From contig USOX01000003.1 in NCBI GenBank assembly GCA_900556485.1, positions 1-64,000 on the forward strand: 64,000 bases of DNA, in the 5' to 3' direction. The position numbers were made by a program, and so were the translations under genes. This DNA is from an uncultured Dysgonomonas sp. GTDB taxonomy: Bacteria; Bacteroidota; Bacteroidia; Bacteroidales; Dysgonomonadaceae. Below are positions 17,269-26,767 of the stretch, piece after piece. Within the stretch, counting starts at the first letter, position 1; every line of letters begins with the position of its first letter. The notes under the pieces were generated by a model that saw nothing but the letters and a program-made list of their open reading frames with translations, made no database searches and was not told the DNA's origin.

Positions 17269-19701
17269 ATGGTTAATCGATTATTTTTTTCTGCTCTTTT
17301 GTTTACTTCCTTTTTTCAGTTAAATATACATGCACAAGACATCTGTATATCGGGGTGTATTATTGAAGAAACAGGCCTAACTATTCCTTATTGCAATGTA
17401 ATACTTTATGACAAACAGGATAGTATTATGGTAGCTAAATTAGTCTCCGATTCAAATGGATTATTTACTATACAGACAAATACAAACAACACTTATTTAC
17501 TCGAAATCTCTATGTTGGGCTTTGATAAAAAGATTCTTCTTTTAGATGTTAAAGATAAAAATATACAATTAGGAGATATTCCATTAAAAGAATCTGTTAT
17601 CAACCTGACAGAAGTGACTATTACAGCTTCTAAAAACGAGATTGAGTTTTCTCCAGGAAAGACAACAGTTAATTTATCTTCTCTTCTTATGAAAGCCAGT
17701 AGCAATATATTGGATGTTTTAAAAACAATGCCAGGAGTTTTTATTCGTGAAGATGGAATCGTATCCCTTAATGGGCAAATCAACTCACAAATAATCGTCA
17801 ACGGCAAACCCACATATTTATCTGGCGACAATCTTATAAGCCTGTTGCGCTCCATGCCAGCCACTTCCGTAAGCAAAATTGAATTAATTACCCACCCCTC
17901 TGCACTGTATGATGCCGCAGGAAGTAGTGGTGTCATTAATCTGCATATAAACAGACATTTCTACAGAGGAATCAGCCTTTCTACACATATCCGTTACAAT
18001 CAGGGAAAATATACTAGCGGCGATATTGGTTTTAACTTCGCATACCGTAATAGTAAATTGTGTTTATTCTCCGATTATTCGTACTATACGGGTAATGGTT
18101 ACAATGATTTAAACGTTATGCGGGAGGATCTGGATTATATCACTCAAAAACCAATAGATAAATTCATATATCAGCATACATACAGAAAGTGGAAATACGA
18201 TTCTCACTATTATCGCGTAGGGCTTGATTATGATATTTCATCCAAGACCTATCTGGGAATCTATACAAATGGCTTTATCATGGACCGCAAGCAAAACGGA
18301 GATATTAATTCGCGAATTATTGAACCGGAAAATCTATTAAGATCCAAACTGTTTACAAATAATAAAAATAATAAATATCCCTGCTCATATAAAGGAGGTA
18401 TTGATATATCATACAAACCAGAGAAAGAGACAGAATGGAATAACTATTTTGATTTTGTATATCATAACCAGCCAGAAGATCACTTCCAACATGATACTTT
18501 CAATGACTTTGTTTCAGGCCGGCAAAAACAAGATACGCTTAAAGGTAATATGGGTGGTAAAATACATATTTATGCCGGAGAAAGTAATATTGCCTTTCCA
18601 ATAGGCAAAAATAAAGTACGTGCTGGAGCTAAAACATCTTTCATTTCTGTTAATAATTCTTCGGTTTATCATAACCTGGATAACAATAAATGGATAGAGA
18701 TGGCATCTTTAAGCCGACAATTCTCTTATAATGAGAATATAAATGCGGCCTATTTACAATTTGAAACACGTTTCTCTGACAAGTTATCTACACAAATAGG
18801 ACTCAGGGTTGAAAATACAAATGTAAAAGGAACCATATCCCAATATAATACCAATACAGAATCTTCCTATTCCCACCATTATACACATTTATTTCCTTCA
18901 GTAACTTTAGAATACAAGCTTCAGAATGGAAATGCTTTGTCCGCTCTTTATTCCAGGCGTATCAATCGACCTAATTACAATGATATGAATCCTTTTGTCT
19001 ACATATTCGATAATTATATGCACGAACAAGGAAATCCAGACTTAAAACCATCATTATCTGATAATATAGAACTGTCTTTCGTCTTTAAAAACAAGCTGAA
19101 AGCCAGTATCTTTGTATTACATGTAAACGAACCTATCAGTAAAAGTTTTCATCAAATAGAAAACGACCTGATTCTGGTTTATCCTGACAACTTATCATCC
19201 AGTTATTCGTATGGGGTACGTCTGAACTCTACTGTTTTTAATCCGACTATATGGTGGAATATTAGCGCTAATCTTACGTTGAATTATAAAAAGTATAAAT
19301 GGTTCTTCTTTGACAAAGGAGAAAGAGTATCTGTCTTTTCGCCTCATATGGGTTTAAACAACCAGTTCGAGTTTGCAGAAAAATGGGCAGCAGAAGTCCA
19401 TTTATCATATCGTGGGAAGAATGCCGATGGACAATATTCCTTCAAACCCATATTTATTGGTAATGTCGGGATACGCCGACAAATATTGAAGGATAATGGT
19501 ACTATCTCTTTCACTATTGATGATATTTTCGAGTCCAACCTACAGAAAGGAAAAGTACAGATGCCCGGACGACTCTATATTAGTAGAGAAAGAGAGCTTG
19601 GACGACTTTTCCGCATTTCCTTCTCGTATCGTTTTCGGCAAGGAAAAGAGGCTATAAAAGCAAACCGAAAAAGAGGGATAGATGAAAGCGACCGTATCTG
19701 A
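17269..19701 (+). CDS. TonB-dependent receptor-like outer-membrane protein (OMP_b-brl_3)
   Basis: An 810-aa outer-membrane protein. A signal peptide ends near HAQD (about 23), a carboxypeptidase-regulatory-like domain follows (25-105), then a plug-like domain with NILDVLKTMPGVFIREDG and INSQIIVNGKPTYLSGD. The rest is a beta-barrel of the OMP_b-brl_3 type, with RINRPNYNDMNPFVYIFDNYMHEQGNPDLKPS as landmarks. No SusD partner follows, so it is not a glycan-uptake SusCD pair. It follows a LytS/LytTR pair, and direct half-sites ATCCAGTA at 17224 and 17239 precede it. The substrate is unknown; members are linked to metal or small-molecule responses. Confidence 0.85.
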   Translation: MVNRLFFSALLFTSFFQLNIHAQDICISGCIIEETGLTIPYCNVILYDKQDSIMVAKLVSDSNGLFTIQTNTNNTYLLEISMLGFDKKILLLDVKDKNIQLGDIPLKESVINLTEVTITASKNEIEFSPGKTTVNLSSLLMKASSNILDVLKTMPGVFIREDGIVSLNGQINSQIIVNGKPTYLSGDNLISLLRSMPATSVSKIELITHPSALYDAAGSSGVINLHINRHFYRGISLSTHIRYNQGKYTSGDIGFNFAYRNSKLCLFSDYSYYTGNGYNDLNVMREDLDYITQKPIDKFIYQHTYRKWKYDSHYYRVGLDYDISSKTYLGIYTNGFIMDRKQNGDINSRIIEPENLLRSKLFTNNKNNKYPCSYKGGIDISYKPEKETEWNNYFDFVYHNQPEDHFQHDTFNDFVSGRQKQDTLKGNMGGKIHIYAGESNIAFPIGKNKVRAGAKTSFISVNNSSVYHNLDNNKWIEMASLSRQFSYNENINAAYLQFETRFSDKLSTQIGLRVENTNVKGTISQYNTNTESSYSHHYTHLFPSVTLEYKLQNGNALSALYSRRINRPNYNDMNPFVYIFDNYMHEQGNPDLKPSLSDNIELSFVFKNKLKASIFVLHVNEPISKSFHQIENDLILVYPDNLSSSYSYGVRLNSTVFNPTIWWNISANLTLNYKKYKWFFFDKGERVSVFSPHMGLNNQFEFAEKWAAEVHLSYRGKNADGQYSFKPIFIGNVGIRRQILKDNGTISFTIDDIFESNLQKGKVQMPGRLYISRERELGRLFRISFSYRFRQGKEAIKANRKRGIDESDRI

Positions 19702-19790
19702 TTTTTTATAGTTATTCTATTTTAATAAAGTAATATTCTTTACAAATTTCGTATTATTGTTGTATAATATGATAAATCAAACTATAGATA

Positions 19791-20165
19791 ATGATTGACG
19801 AGCTATATAACTACTATTTCCAACAACAAGAGCCCCAGAAAAGCTGTTTACTTGCCCTGCGCGATATTATCCTTAAACAGGACGTAAATATTTCTGAAAC
19901 CATAAAATATGGGATGCCATGCTTCTGCTATAAGAAAAAAATGTTCTGCTATTTATGGACCAATAATAAAACCAAAGAGCCATATATCCTTTTTGTTGAA
20001 GGCAAATTACTTAACAATCCGAAATTAGAAACCGGCAATCGTTCCCGTATGAAGATTTTGAGAGTTAACCCAATAGAAGATTTATCTTTAGCCCTCATAG
20101 AATCTTTACTGAATGAGGCATTGGATTTATATAGAAATGGAATAATCAGAGTCAATAATTCCTAA
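19791..20165 (+). CDS. DUF1801 domain protein
   Basis: A 124-aa small cytoplasmic protein of the YdhG/DUF1801 type. It shows the family pattern of an N-terminal helix, then ISETIKYGMPCFCYKKKMFCYLW and a C-terminal helix. The molecular function of the family is not established; some members have iron-chaperone-like folds. It stands alone between an outer-membrane receptor and a convergent antiporter. Confidence 0.75.
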   Translation: MIDELYNYYFQQQEPQKSCLLALRDIILKQDVNISETIKYGMPCFCYKKKMFCYLWTNNKTKEPYILFVEGKLLNNPKLETGNRSRMKILRVNPIEDLSLALIESLLNEALDLYRNGIIRVNNS

Positions 20166-20206
20166 TCAATACTTTCCGTAAAATAAGTAATTATTTATAA
20201 AAAAAT

Positions 20207-20243
20207 AATTCCAGATAATCTCCCATATTGATCATCTGGAATT
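20207..20243 (-). terminator. Terminator of Kef-type antiporter
   Basis: AATTCCAGAT and ATCTGGAATT pair around a 17-nt loop. On the minus strand a T-rich run follows. Confidence 0.6.
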
Positions 20244-20265
20244 AGTCTATTTTAGAATATTTTAT

Positions 20266-22602
20266 TTAAGCACTCTTTATATTCTCTTCAAAAGAATTCA
20301 ACTTATCCTTTTCCCCTGCAAGCCAAATTATATCACCCTCTTCGAATTCGAAACGTGGAGTAAAGTTTATTATTGATTCATCATTCCTATCAATACCGAT
20401 AACCATACATTCTGTACGCTCACGAATACCTGAATTTATTATACTTTTCCCAATAAGTGATGAATCTTTCTCTACCAAAAACTGAGATAAACCAATATGA
20501 TGTTGAGCCTCTTCTTCCATTTCCGAAATCTGTGCTCTTTTATCTTCTAAATATTGACTTAACTTCTGCATTTCTTCATCAGACCCTGATACTACAAGCT
20601 TATCAAATGGAAAAATACGTTCATTACCATCTGGTATATTTATTTTCTTACTTCCTCTGATAATAGTAACTACATTTACCCCCGTATTCTGTTTAAAATT
20701 CAATTCCTGGAGTGTTTTTCCTGCGCTTGGCGAAGATTGAGAGATTTCAAACTCTTCGATATGTATATCCTTAGAACGCAAATCATTAGCCACTGTAGGT
20801 AGGATAGCTGCCTTCTTTTCTGCTAATAATTGTTTTAAGTTTAAGTTCTCCAAGAAACGAGCTTCAATCCTACGAGACTGGCTTTTAAAGCCCTGAGAGA
20901 AAATAACAAAGGTTATATACCCTAAAGATATAATCACCATAAGTACAGTCCATTGAGGGAACAACGGAATCAAGACCATCAAGACTAAAACTATACAAAT
21001 AATTATACGGAATGCAATTAACGAAATCAATGCTCCCCTATTAAAACGGTTATCTCTCCACAAATTACGAAACTCTGCAGACCGGTTCTTTTTCATCATA
21101 ATAGCCCTTAAAAAAGGAGCCATCAATACAAGTGTTAAAAGCGCTGCCAATATAGCACCCCATACACCCGGAACATGACCGACAATAAATGGTGTTATAA
21201 AATTTTGGAATAGCAGTAGTATTGCTATTGATATACAGAAATATATAGCAACCAGATTCAAGATGCTTTTCAGTAATTTCTTCCAGTCATTCTGCTTATT
21301 TACTGTAGCATATCCCGTATTTGAGTAACCATGTATAAGTTTTTCCCATCTGGCCGGTATCCGCTTTACAAGCCAATCATAGACAGGATCCGATGCTTTT
21401 ATGAAATATGGAGTAGTAAAGGTTGTAATTACTGATACTGCTACTATAATAGGATACAATGTCTCGCTAATAACACCCAGACTAGTACCCAATGTTGCGA
21501 TAATAAAAGAGAACTCCCCAATCTGTGCCAAACTAAAACCTGATTGAACAGCAATCTTCAAACCTTGTCCTGATGCCAATACTCCAACAGTAGCAAATAT
21601 TACGCGACCAATCAGTACAACCAAAGTCAGTATTACAATAATTCCTGCAAATTCCATAATTACCTTTGGATCGATCATCATACCAACAGATACAAAGAAG
21701 ACTGCTCCAAATAAATTTTTAAGGGGCTCTATCAGATGTTCTATATGTCTAGACTCTATCGTTTCGGCTAAGATTGATCCCATAATAAACGCCCCTAAAG
21801 CGGCCGAAAAGCCCACAGCTGATGCAAACAACACCATCCCTAAGCAGAGGCCTACTGCAACAATTAAAAGCGTTTCATCGTTCAGGTATTTTTTCAGTTT
21901 CTTAAGCATTGTTGGAATAATATAAATACCGACAAGAAACCATATTAACATAAAAAACACCAGCTTAAACATACTGTTTGCTAATTCTCCACCTTCGAAG
22001 TGTTGGCTTACGGCTAATGTAGAGAGTAATACCATCATCAAAATAGCAGCAAGGTCTTCTACGATAAGCATACCAAAAACAATACCTGCAAACTTCTTCT
22101 TTTGCAGATTCATATCATTAAAAGCCTTGATAATAATAGTAGTAGACGACATAGACAACATCCCCCCCAGGAACATACTATCCATTTGCGACCATCCTAG
22201 CAATTGTCCTACAATATATCCTATGATGATCATCGATCCGAGATTGATCAATGTTGCGATCGAAGCCGTCCCCCCTACATCCATTAGCTTTTTAAAGCTA
22301 AATTCGAGTCCTAAAGCAAATAGCAGGAATATTACCCCTATTTCCGCCCAAATGCTAACATTAGCCATATCTGATATTTCGGGCAAAGAACTGAATATTT
22401 CTGCCACCCTCGATTCGGATAGACCCGAAACTTTCACAAAAAGACTTTCTACAAAGTTCTTAAAGTGTAAGCTCGCTATAAATCCTGCTACTATATATCC
22501 TAATACTACGGGTTGCTTAAGCCATTTGAAAACAATTGTTACAGCCCCTGCTGTAATCAATATTATTGCCAAATCACTCACAAAATGTGGTAGATGCGCC
22601 AT
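20266..22602 (-). CDS. Kef-type CPA2 cation:proton antiporter with TrkA-C domain
   Basis: A 778-aa inner-membrane transporter. The N-terminal Na+/H+-exchanger domain (about 1-390) has roughly 12 membrane segments with GYIVAGFIASLHF and FLLFALGLEFSFKKL. Additional hydrophobic segments follow at 450-560, and a soluble TrkA-C (RCK_C) domain at the end has GSDEEMQKL and IGIDRNDESIINFTPRFEFEEGDIIWLAGE. It probably exports K+ or Na+ in exchange for protons and is gated by a bound ligand. No RCK_N (NAD-binding) domain is visible, unlike KefB/KefC of enterobacteria. Confidence 0.88.
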   Translation of the reverse strand: MAHLPHFVSDLAIILITAGAVTIVFKWLKQPVVLGYIVAGFIASLHFKNFVESLFVKVSGLSESRVAEIFSSLPEISDMANVSIWAEIGVIFLLFALGLEFSFKKLMDVGGTASIATLINLGSMIIIGYIVGQLLGWSQMDSMFLGGMLSMSSTTIIIKAFNDMNLQKKKFAGIVFGMLIVEDLAAILMMVLLSTLAVSQHFEGGELANSMFKLVFFMLIWFLVGIYIIPTMLKKLKKYLNDETLLIVAVGLCLGMVLFASAVGFSAALGAFIMGSILAETIESRHIEHLIEPLKNLFGAVFFVSVGMMIDPKVIMEFAGIIVILTLVVLIGRVIFATVGVLASGQGLKIAVQSGFSLAQIGEFSFIIATLGTSLGVISETLYPIIVAVSVITTFTTPYFIKASDPVYDWLVKRIPARWEKLIHGYSNTGYATVNKQNDWKKLLKSILNLVAIYFCISIAILLLFQNFITPFIVGHVPGVWGAILAALLTLVLMAPFLRAIMMKKNRSAEFRNLWRDNRFNRGALISLIAFRIIICIVLVLMVLIPLFPQWTVLMVIISLGYITFVIFSQGFKSQSRRIEARFLENLNLKQLLAEKKAAILPTVANDLRSKDIHIEEFEISQSSPSAGKTLQELNFKQNTGVNVVTIIRGSKKINIPDGNERIFPFDKLVVSGSDEEMQKLSQYLEDKRAQISEMEEEAQHHIGLSQFLVEKDSSLIGKSIINSGIRERTECMVIGIDRNDESIINFTPRFEFEEGDIIWLAGEKDKLNSFEENIKSA

Positions 22603-23063
22603 AAATATCTTTTATTATTAAGTCTGAATATTAATCAAAAAAACTGTAGTTGCTTTCAGCATATAAAAATATCAAAAAAAACTGATTTATGAAAATAAAA
22701 ATTCAAAAAGATATATTTTGGACATAAAAACAAGCATTTACCTTACTTTATGTCACTATTTTCCGAAAGTATCATTATATGATTCTCAGAAGCATATTAA
22801 TTTCGAAACAAAATATCATCCACAGGCCTTTTAATATACAATATTGATCAAAAAGTGGCAACCAATGGTCAACGGAACGAAGTGTAGTCAAACGCAACAC
22901 CTTCTCTTGCTTTTTCTAACCCTTTTTATTCCGTCAACACATTTACAACTACACTGCATAGATAAAACAACAAGAATAATCTTGACTACCTACATTTTCA
23001 TATGTGTTAACTAACCAGAGCTATTTATAATATAATTTAAAGTAATGTTAAGGATATTATCAT
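22603..23063. other. Intergenic region without a recognised gene
   Basis: An AT-rich stretch of about 460 bp between divergent genes. I see no ORF, RNA or strong structure. A GGAACGAAGTGTAGTC segment (22874-22889) looks like the GAACGAAG phrases common in Bacteroidetes intergenic repeats, but only one copy is present here. Confidence 0.4.
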
Positions 23064-23071
23064 TAAATTTG
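23064..23071 (+). promoter_or_regulatory. -7 box before DUF3078 gene
   Basis: TAAATTTG fits TAnnTTTG, 46 bp before the start. Confidence 0.5.
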
Positions 23072-23117
23072 CGCTTTGATAGAGTTTTTTTAATATTAGT
23101 GCTCTTATAAAAAATAA

Positions 23118-24647
23118 ATGGTAAATTCAATGAGAAATATTAATGCCTTTTTCGGATTTATTTTACTCCTTTTTGTATTCGGATCAGCGAATGCTCAAAA
23201 TACAGATCCCCAACAGGTAAAAAAAGACAGTCTACTTAATAAAATAACCAATATAACAAATCGTCTGCAAGAGTATTCTTCAAAAGATACAACAAAAGGC
23301 TTTTCTGCACCTATGCAAATAGATACAGCTTATGCAAATATGATGCATGGACTCAACCCTTATTCACTAAGAGATGAAAAGGGATTACTACGTTTCGATT
23401 ACGACTGGACTCCTTTTGCCAATAATATTTCTTTTAGAGATACTGTGATTTTTGAACCGGCATACTTACCTGTTGTATTTGATGGACAGATATTACCTGC
23501 CGATTTGGACTTTAGGACTAAACAGTCTGATGATTCCACTTTCAGATTCCATTTAATTTCTCCAGACAGTACATTTGCTCCGCAATTGAGTAAGACAAAG
23601 CAGATCCAGTCAATAAGACGTTACTATTATACCAACAATCCTCAAAAGATAAAATCGAATGCATTAGCATTTGAAAATACTCCTGTTATAACTCAGGAAG
23701 TTGTAGAGCGAAAAAGTCCATGGAAAGAATTTATTTCAGCAGACAACCCTATTGAAATAAGTGCACCGGAAGTTGAAAAAACTAAAATCAAATATTTAAA
23801 GTGGATAAAAGAATTAAAAGGAGATCACAAATTGCAAGTATCATACAATCGGTTTTCGAAACAATGGGGAGGTGATGACAACTTTGATTTATTCAGCGAT
23901 CAAAAATTTTATTTGAATTTTAAGAAGAAGAAACTAGAATTCAATAACCTGATAGAATGGAGGCTACAGTTAAAACAAATTACATCAGTTGATGATAGCG
24001 ACAAGCCTGAAAATCAAAATAAAGATAAAATAAATATCATCGAAGATTATTTGAGGACATACAGCACATTCAGTATACAAGCATTTAAAAAATGGTCTTA
24101 TTCTACAAATCTGGAAATGAAAACTCCTGTATTGAATAAAAGAGCCACAGATGAGCATAGAACGCGACAAAGGCAATTTTTAACGCCTTTCGAATTAAAC
24201 TTAGGGGTTGGTATGCGTTATTCTACTGAGAACATATCAAAGAAAAATAAAAACAGAAAATTTAATCTTGCGGCAGATCTATCGATATTATCTGTCAATC
24301 ATAAGTATGTACGCTCAGACAAAATCAAGGGTACAAACTTCGGAATAGAAGAAGGAGATAAACGTAAAACAGATCTTGGTTCTACCTACAATGTGAACAT
24401 GAGTTATGCGCATAACAAATTCACAAAATTCAATTCACGTTTAAAGTATTTTACCAATTATGAAAGAGCATATGCTGAATGGGAAAATTCGGTAGATTTC
24501 GCTTTAAACAGATATCTGGCAACCACAGTCTATTTTTATTTAAAATATGATGACAGTATGTCTCCAGAAAAGAAAAATGATAATAAAGGCTGGGATTATT
24601 TTAATTACAACACAATGCTTCGTTTTGGCTTAACTTATACTTGGTAA
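23118..24647 (+). CDS. DUF3078-type outer-membrane barrel protein
   Basis: A 509-aa secreted protein with a signal peptide ending near SANAQN (about 27). The start could be M1 or M5 (MRNINAFF); M5 gives a more standard signal peptide. The middle has KLQVSYNRFSKQWGGDDNF and a long alternation of beta strands typical of DUF3078 outer-membrane proteins; it ends in aromatic GLTYTW, as barrels recognised by BamA do. Function is unknown. It is a single gene with its own promoter. Confidence 0.75.
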   Translation: MVNSMRNINAFFGFILLLFVFGSANAQNTDPQQVKKDSLLNKITNITNRLQEYSSKDTTKGFSAPMQIDTAYANMMHGLNPYSLRDEKGLLRFDYDWTPFANNISFRDTVIFEPAYLPVVFDGQILPADLDFRTKQSDDSTFRFHLISPDSTFAPQLSKTKQIQSIRRYYYTNNPQKIKSNALAFENTPVITQEVVERKSPWKEFISADNPIEISAPEVEKTKIKYLKWIKELKGDHKLQVSYNRFSKQWGGDDNFDLFSDQKFYLNFKKKKLEFNNLIEWRLQLKQITSVDDSDKPENQNKDKINIIEDYLRTYSTFSIQAFKKWSYSTNLEMKTPVLNKRATDEHRTRQRQFLTPFELNLGVGMRYSTENISKKNKNRKFNLAADLSILSVNHKYVRSDKIKGTNFGIEEGDKRKTDLGSTYNVNMSYAHNKFTKFNSRLKYFTNYERAYAEWENSVDFALNRYLATTVYFYLKYDDSMSPEKKNDNKGWDYFNYNTMLRFGLTYTW

Positions 24648-24728
24648 AAAAAGTTTCAAAACAAACGATTGATAATCAACAATTAATCAAAATTCCATTA
24701 TTTTTCTTTCATTTTAATACACATTTTA

Positions 24729-24759
24729 TTTGGAGTGTAACAATATATTACTACCTTTG
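24729..24759 (+). promoter_or_regulatory. Promoter of initiator tRNA
   Basis: TTTG (24729-24732), a 19-nt spacer and TACCTTTG (24752-24759) match the Bacteroidetes consensus. Confidence 0.85.
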
Positions 24760-24771
24760 CACTCACAATAT

Positions 24772-24843
<72 letters not shown>

Positions 24844-24854
24844 CTAAACTGAAA

Positions 24855-24881
24855 GCAATCTCAAATGAGGTTGCTTTTTTT
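24855..24881 (+). terminator. Terminator of tRNA-fMet
   Basis: GCAATCTC pairs with GAGGTTGC (one G-T) and is followed by seven T. Confidence 0.9.
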
Positions 24882-24913
24882 GTTTTATATCAATTGGTTT
24901 GTGTGTTCGATAA

Positions 24914-25477
24914 TTAGGCATTTGTCCACCCTTCATAGTATATATACTTATCATCGGTTACTAAAATGTAATACTGAAAATTCCACTTATCTTTCACTTG
25001 AAAACATTCTTTTACCACAAACCCTTTGAGTGGATCAAATTCGTTTAACTTAGAACTATCAATTACATGATTATTTATAGATATCTGACAACAACTTCTA
25101 TTTGTAGGTAAGTTTTCTGTTGATGAATCTATTAAATAAATATAATTTGAATGTGCCATAAAATAATCGATATTGCGTTCTTCTATGATATCATTATCAT
25201 TATATTCTGAAATCGTCATATTAAATATATTCTTGATTTGTTCCTCTGAAAATGTATCATCAATATTCCATTCTTCAAATAAACAAAGAGTACGAAAAGT
25301 AAAAAGTGCGAATGCTTTTTCTATCGATATATTTTCTCTTTCCATTATAAGAAGATGACCTGTCCAACTTTCACCTCCATTACTGAAAGAGATAAATTCC
25401 ATTGGTGTTGTATTTCTATCCTGCAATACAATATCAAAGTTCTTTTTCAATATTTCATTCGAACACTCTCCTATCAT
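24914..25477 (-). CDS. Hypothetical protein, 187 aa
   Basis: I do not recognise this protein. It is acidic and soluble, has no signal peptide or membrane segment, and alternates short helices with aromatic-rich strands (FISFSNGGESWTGHLLIMER; FQYYILVTDDKYIYYEGWTNA). This composition resembles small polymorphic-toxin immunity proteins, but no toxin is adjacent. It lies between the initiator tRNA and a zinc-ribbon protein, on the opposite strand from the tRNA. Confidence 0.6.
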   Translation of the reverse strand: MIGECSNEILKKNFDIVLQDRNTTPMEFISFSNGGESWTGHLLIMERENISIEKAFALFTFRTLCLFEEWNIDDTFSEEQIKNIFNMTISEYNDNDIIEERNIDYFMAHSNYIYLIDSSTENLPTNRSCCQISINNHVIDSSKLNEFDPLKGFVVKECFQVKDKWNFQYYILVTDDKYIYYEGWTNA

Positions 25478-25554
25478 AAATCATTTTTTCTAAAAATATG
25501 AATTCTTTTCCAATCCACAATAAAATCGTTCGATAATTCGATAGAGAGTTCAAC

Positions 25555-25589
25555 TAAAAAAGAAAGCAATCGACTCTTCGATTACTTTC
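25555..25589 (-). terminator. Terminator after zinc-ribbon gene
   Basis: GAAAGCAATCGA and TCGATTACTTTC pair around CTCT with one mismatch; a run of T follows on the minus strand. Confidence 0.75.
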
Positions 25590-25619
25590 CCTTTATAATT
25601 ACTTATTAGAAAGATTCGA

Positions 25620-25991
25620 TTAATGCCAATCATAACCACAATGGCGGCATTGTTTTGCATATGGAGTTCGGGCAAGTTTGTGACATTTAGGGCAAAGATT
25701 CAAAAATATATCATTAGAATTTTCTCTCATAATTCTCTCAGCTGTGTTTATTACAAAGGCCTCCTCTCCATCCTTTATTAAATCTAATGCTGGTTGCCAT
25801 TCTGTAAGCCAATTAGCTTTCTTATACACTTTTTCAAAGCGATCAAATTTTTCACCATCTAAATCTTCTATTTTGATTGTAGAATGTATATGCCTCTGAG
25901 CTATTCTTTCTTCGTCTGTAAAAAACTGAGAAAAGAAAGTCGTAATATATTTTGCCGTCTCAATATCCATAACAACACCATTATCGTACAA
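25620..25991 (-). CDS. Small zinc-ribbon protein
   Basis: A 123-aa soluble protein whose C-terminus carries a treble-clef-like ribbon, CPKCHKLARTPYAKQCRHCG (four cysteines as two CxxC pairs). The N-terminal 85 residues are helical and unfamiliar. An alternative start at M8 (25970) removes the 11-bp overlap with the preceding barrel gene. The ribbon is probably structural; a nucleic-acid or protein-binding role is possible. Its position and orientation suggest co-transcription with the upstream barrel gene. Confidence 0.65.
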   Translation of the reverse strand: MYDNGVVMDIETAKYITTFFSQFFTDEERIAQRHIHSTIKIEDLDGEKFDRFEKVYKKANWLTEWQPALDLIKDGEEAFVINTAERIMRENSNDIFLNLCPKCHKLARTPYAKQCRHCGYDWH

Positions 25992-26616
25992 TCAAAAATT
26001 TATACCCCAATGAAACATACAAACAATTATTATTCCACTTATTAAATAAGTTACTGTATTCTCCTCCCGTCGAAATATTTCTATATCCTCTATCATAACC
26101 AATACATAACAATGCTTGCTTATATGACAGCTCAAGTTCAGCAGAAATTCCAAAATCCATTCTTTTCATACCAGAAGCATCCCAGGAACTTGAAGAATAA
26201 ACTTCTACATTATCCTCTTTTAATTGCGATTTAATAGACACTCCTATATCTGAATATCCACTAAATATCAAAGAAATATTAACACCATTATCAATAGGGA
26301 TAAAAACTCCCAAACCTAAAGGTATTGTCAGATAATCTAAATCGTAACTTAGCTTTTTTCCTGTATTATTGTATGTAGATCCCTTTTGGCTATATGTTGC
26401 TCCTGTTCTAAAAAACACAAATTCTCCCACACTATAATCTACATTTGCTCCCATTCGAAATCTCAATTTAGAGCCCCATGGTTCATCATCAAACTTATCC
26501 GAAATATTCAGTCCTCCTTTTACACCAACTGTAAATTTAGATTTTGCAAACTCTTCCTGAGAAAAAACATTAACAGATAACATCAAGAGAAGAACCGCCC
26601 ATAATACTTTTTTCAT
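25981..26616 (-). CDS. Porin-family outer-membrane beta-barrel protein
   Basis: A 211-aa small barrel of the OMP_b-brl_2 type. I place the start at 26616 (MKKVLWAVLLLM), which begins a clear signal peptide ending in VFSQ; the longer reading frame upstream has no signal character. GVKGGLNISDKF is the family's opening strand, and YDRGYRN...LYVSLGYKF the closing one. Probably an outer-membrane protein of unknown ligand. A TAnnTTTG box is 23 bp upstream. Confidence 0.8.
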   Translation of the reverse strand: MKKVLWAVLLLMLSVNVFSQEEFAKSKFTVGVKGGLNISDKFDDEPWGSKLRFRMGANVDYSVGEFVFFRTGATYSQKGSTYNNTGKKLSYDLDYLTIPLGLGVFIPIDNGVNISLIFSGYSDIGVSIKSQLKEDNVEVYSSSSWDASGMKRMDFGISAELELSYKQALLCIGYDRGYRNISTGGEYSNLFNKWNNNCLYVSLGYKFLIVR

Positions 26617-26638
26617 AAATAGAAATTCAAAATTTGTG

Positions 26639-26646
26639 CAAATATA
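26639..26646 (-). promoter_or_regulatory. -7 box of porin-family gene
   Basis: TATATTTG on the minus strand, 23 bp before the chosen start. It supports 26616 rather than the longer frame. Confidence 0.6.
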
Positions 26647-26710
26647 GCGAATTATTAACAGTTCTTTTAAACTTTCATACCTGTCCAATAACTTCATTCC
26701 ATTATTCTTA

Positions 26711-26746
26711 AAAAAAGAAAAAGCACCGACTCTCCCCGATGCTTTT
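26711..26746 (-). terminator. Terminator of GH127-type gene
   Basis: AAAAGCA and TGCTTTT pair around a GC-rich loop and a T-rich tract follows on the minus strand. Confidence 0.75.
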
Positions 26747-26767
26747 CCCATTATTTTAAAAATTCTC

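Noticed and set aside
17269..19701. SusC-type glycan importer
   Set aside because: No SusD gene follows and the barrel is of the OMP_b-brl_3 type.
26617..26751. N-terminal 45 residues of the porin-family frame
   Set aside because: The signal peptide and -7 box place the start at 26616.
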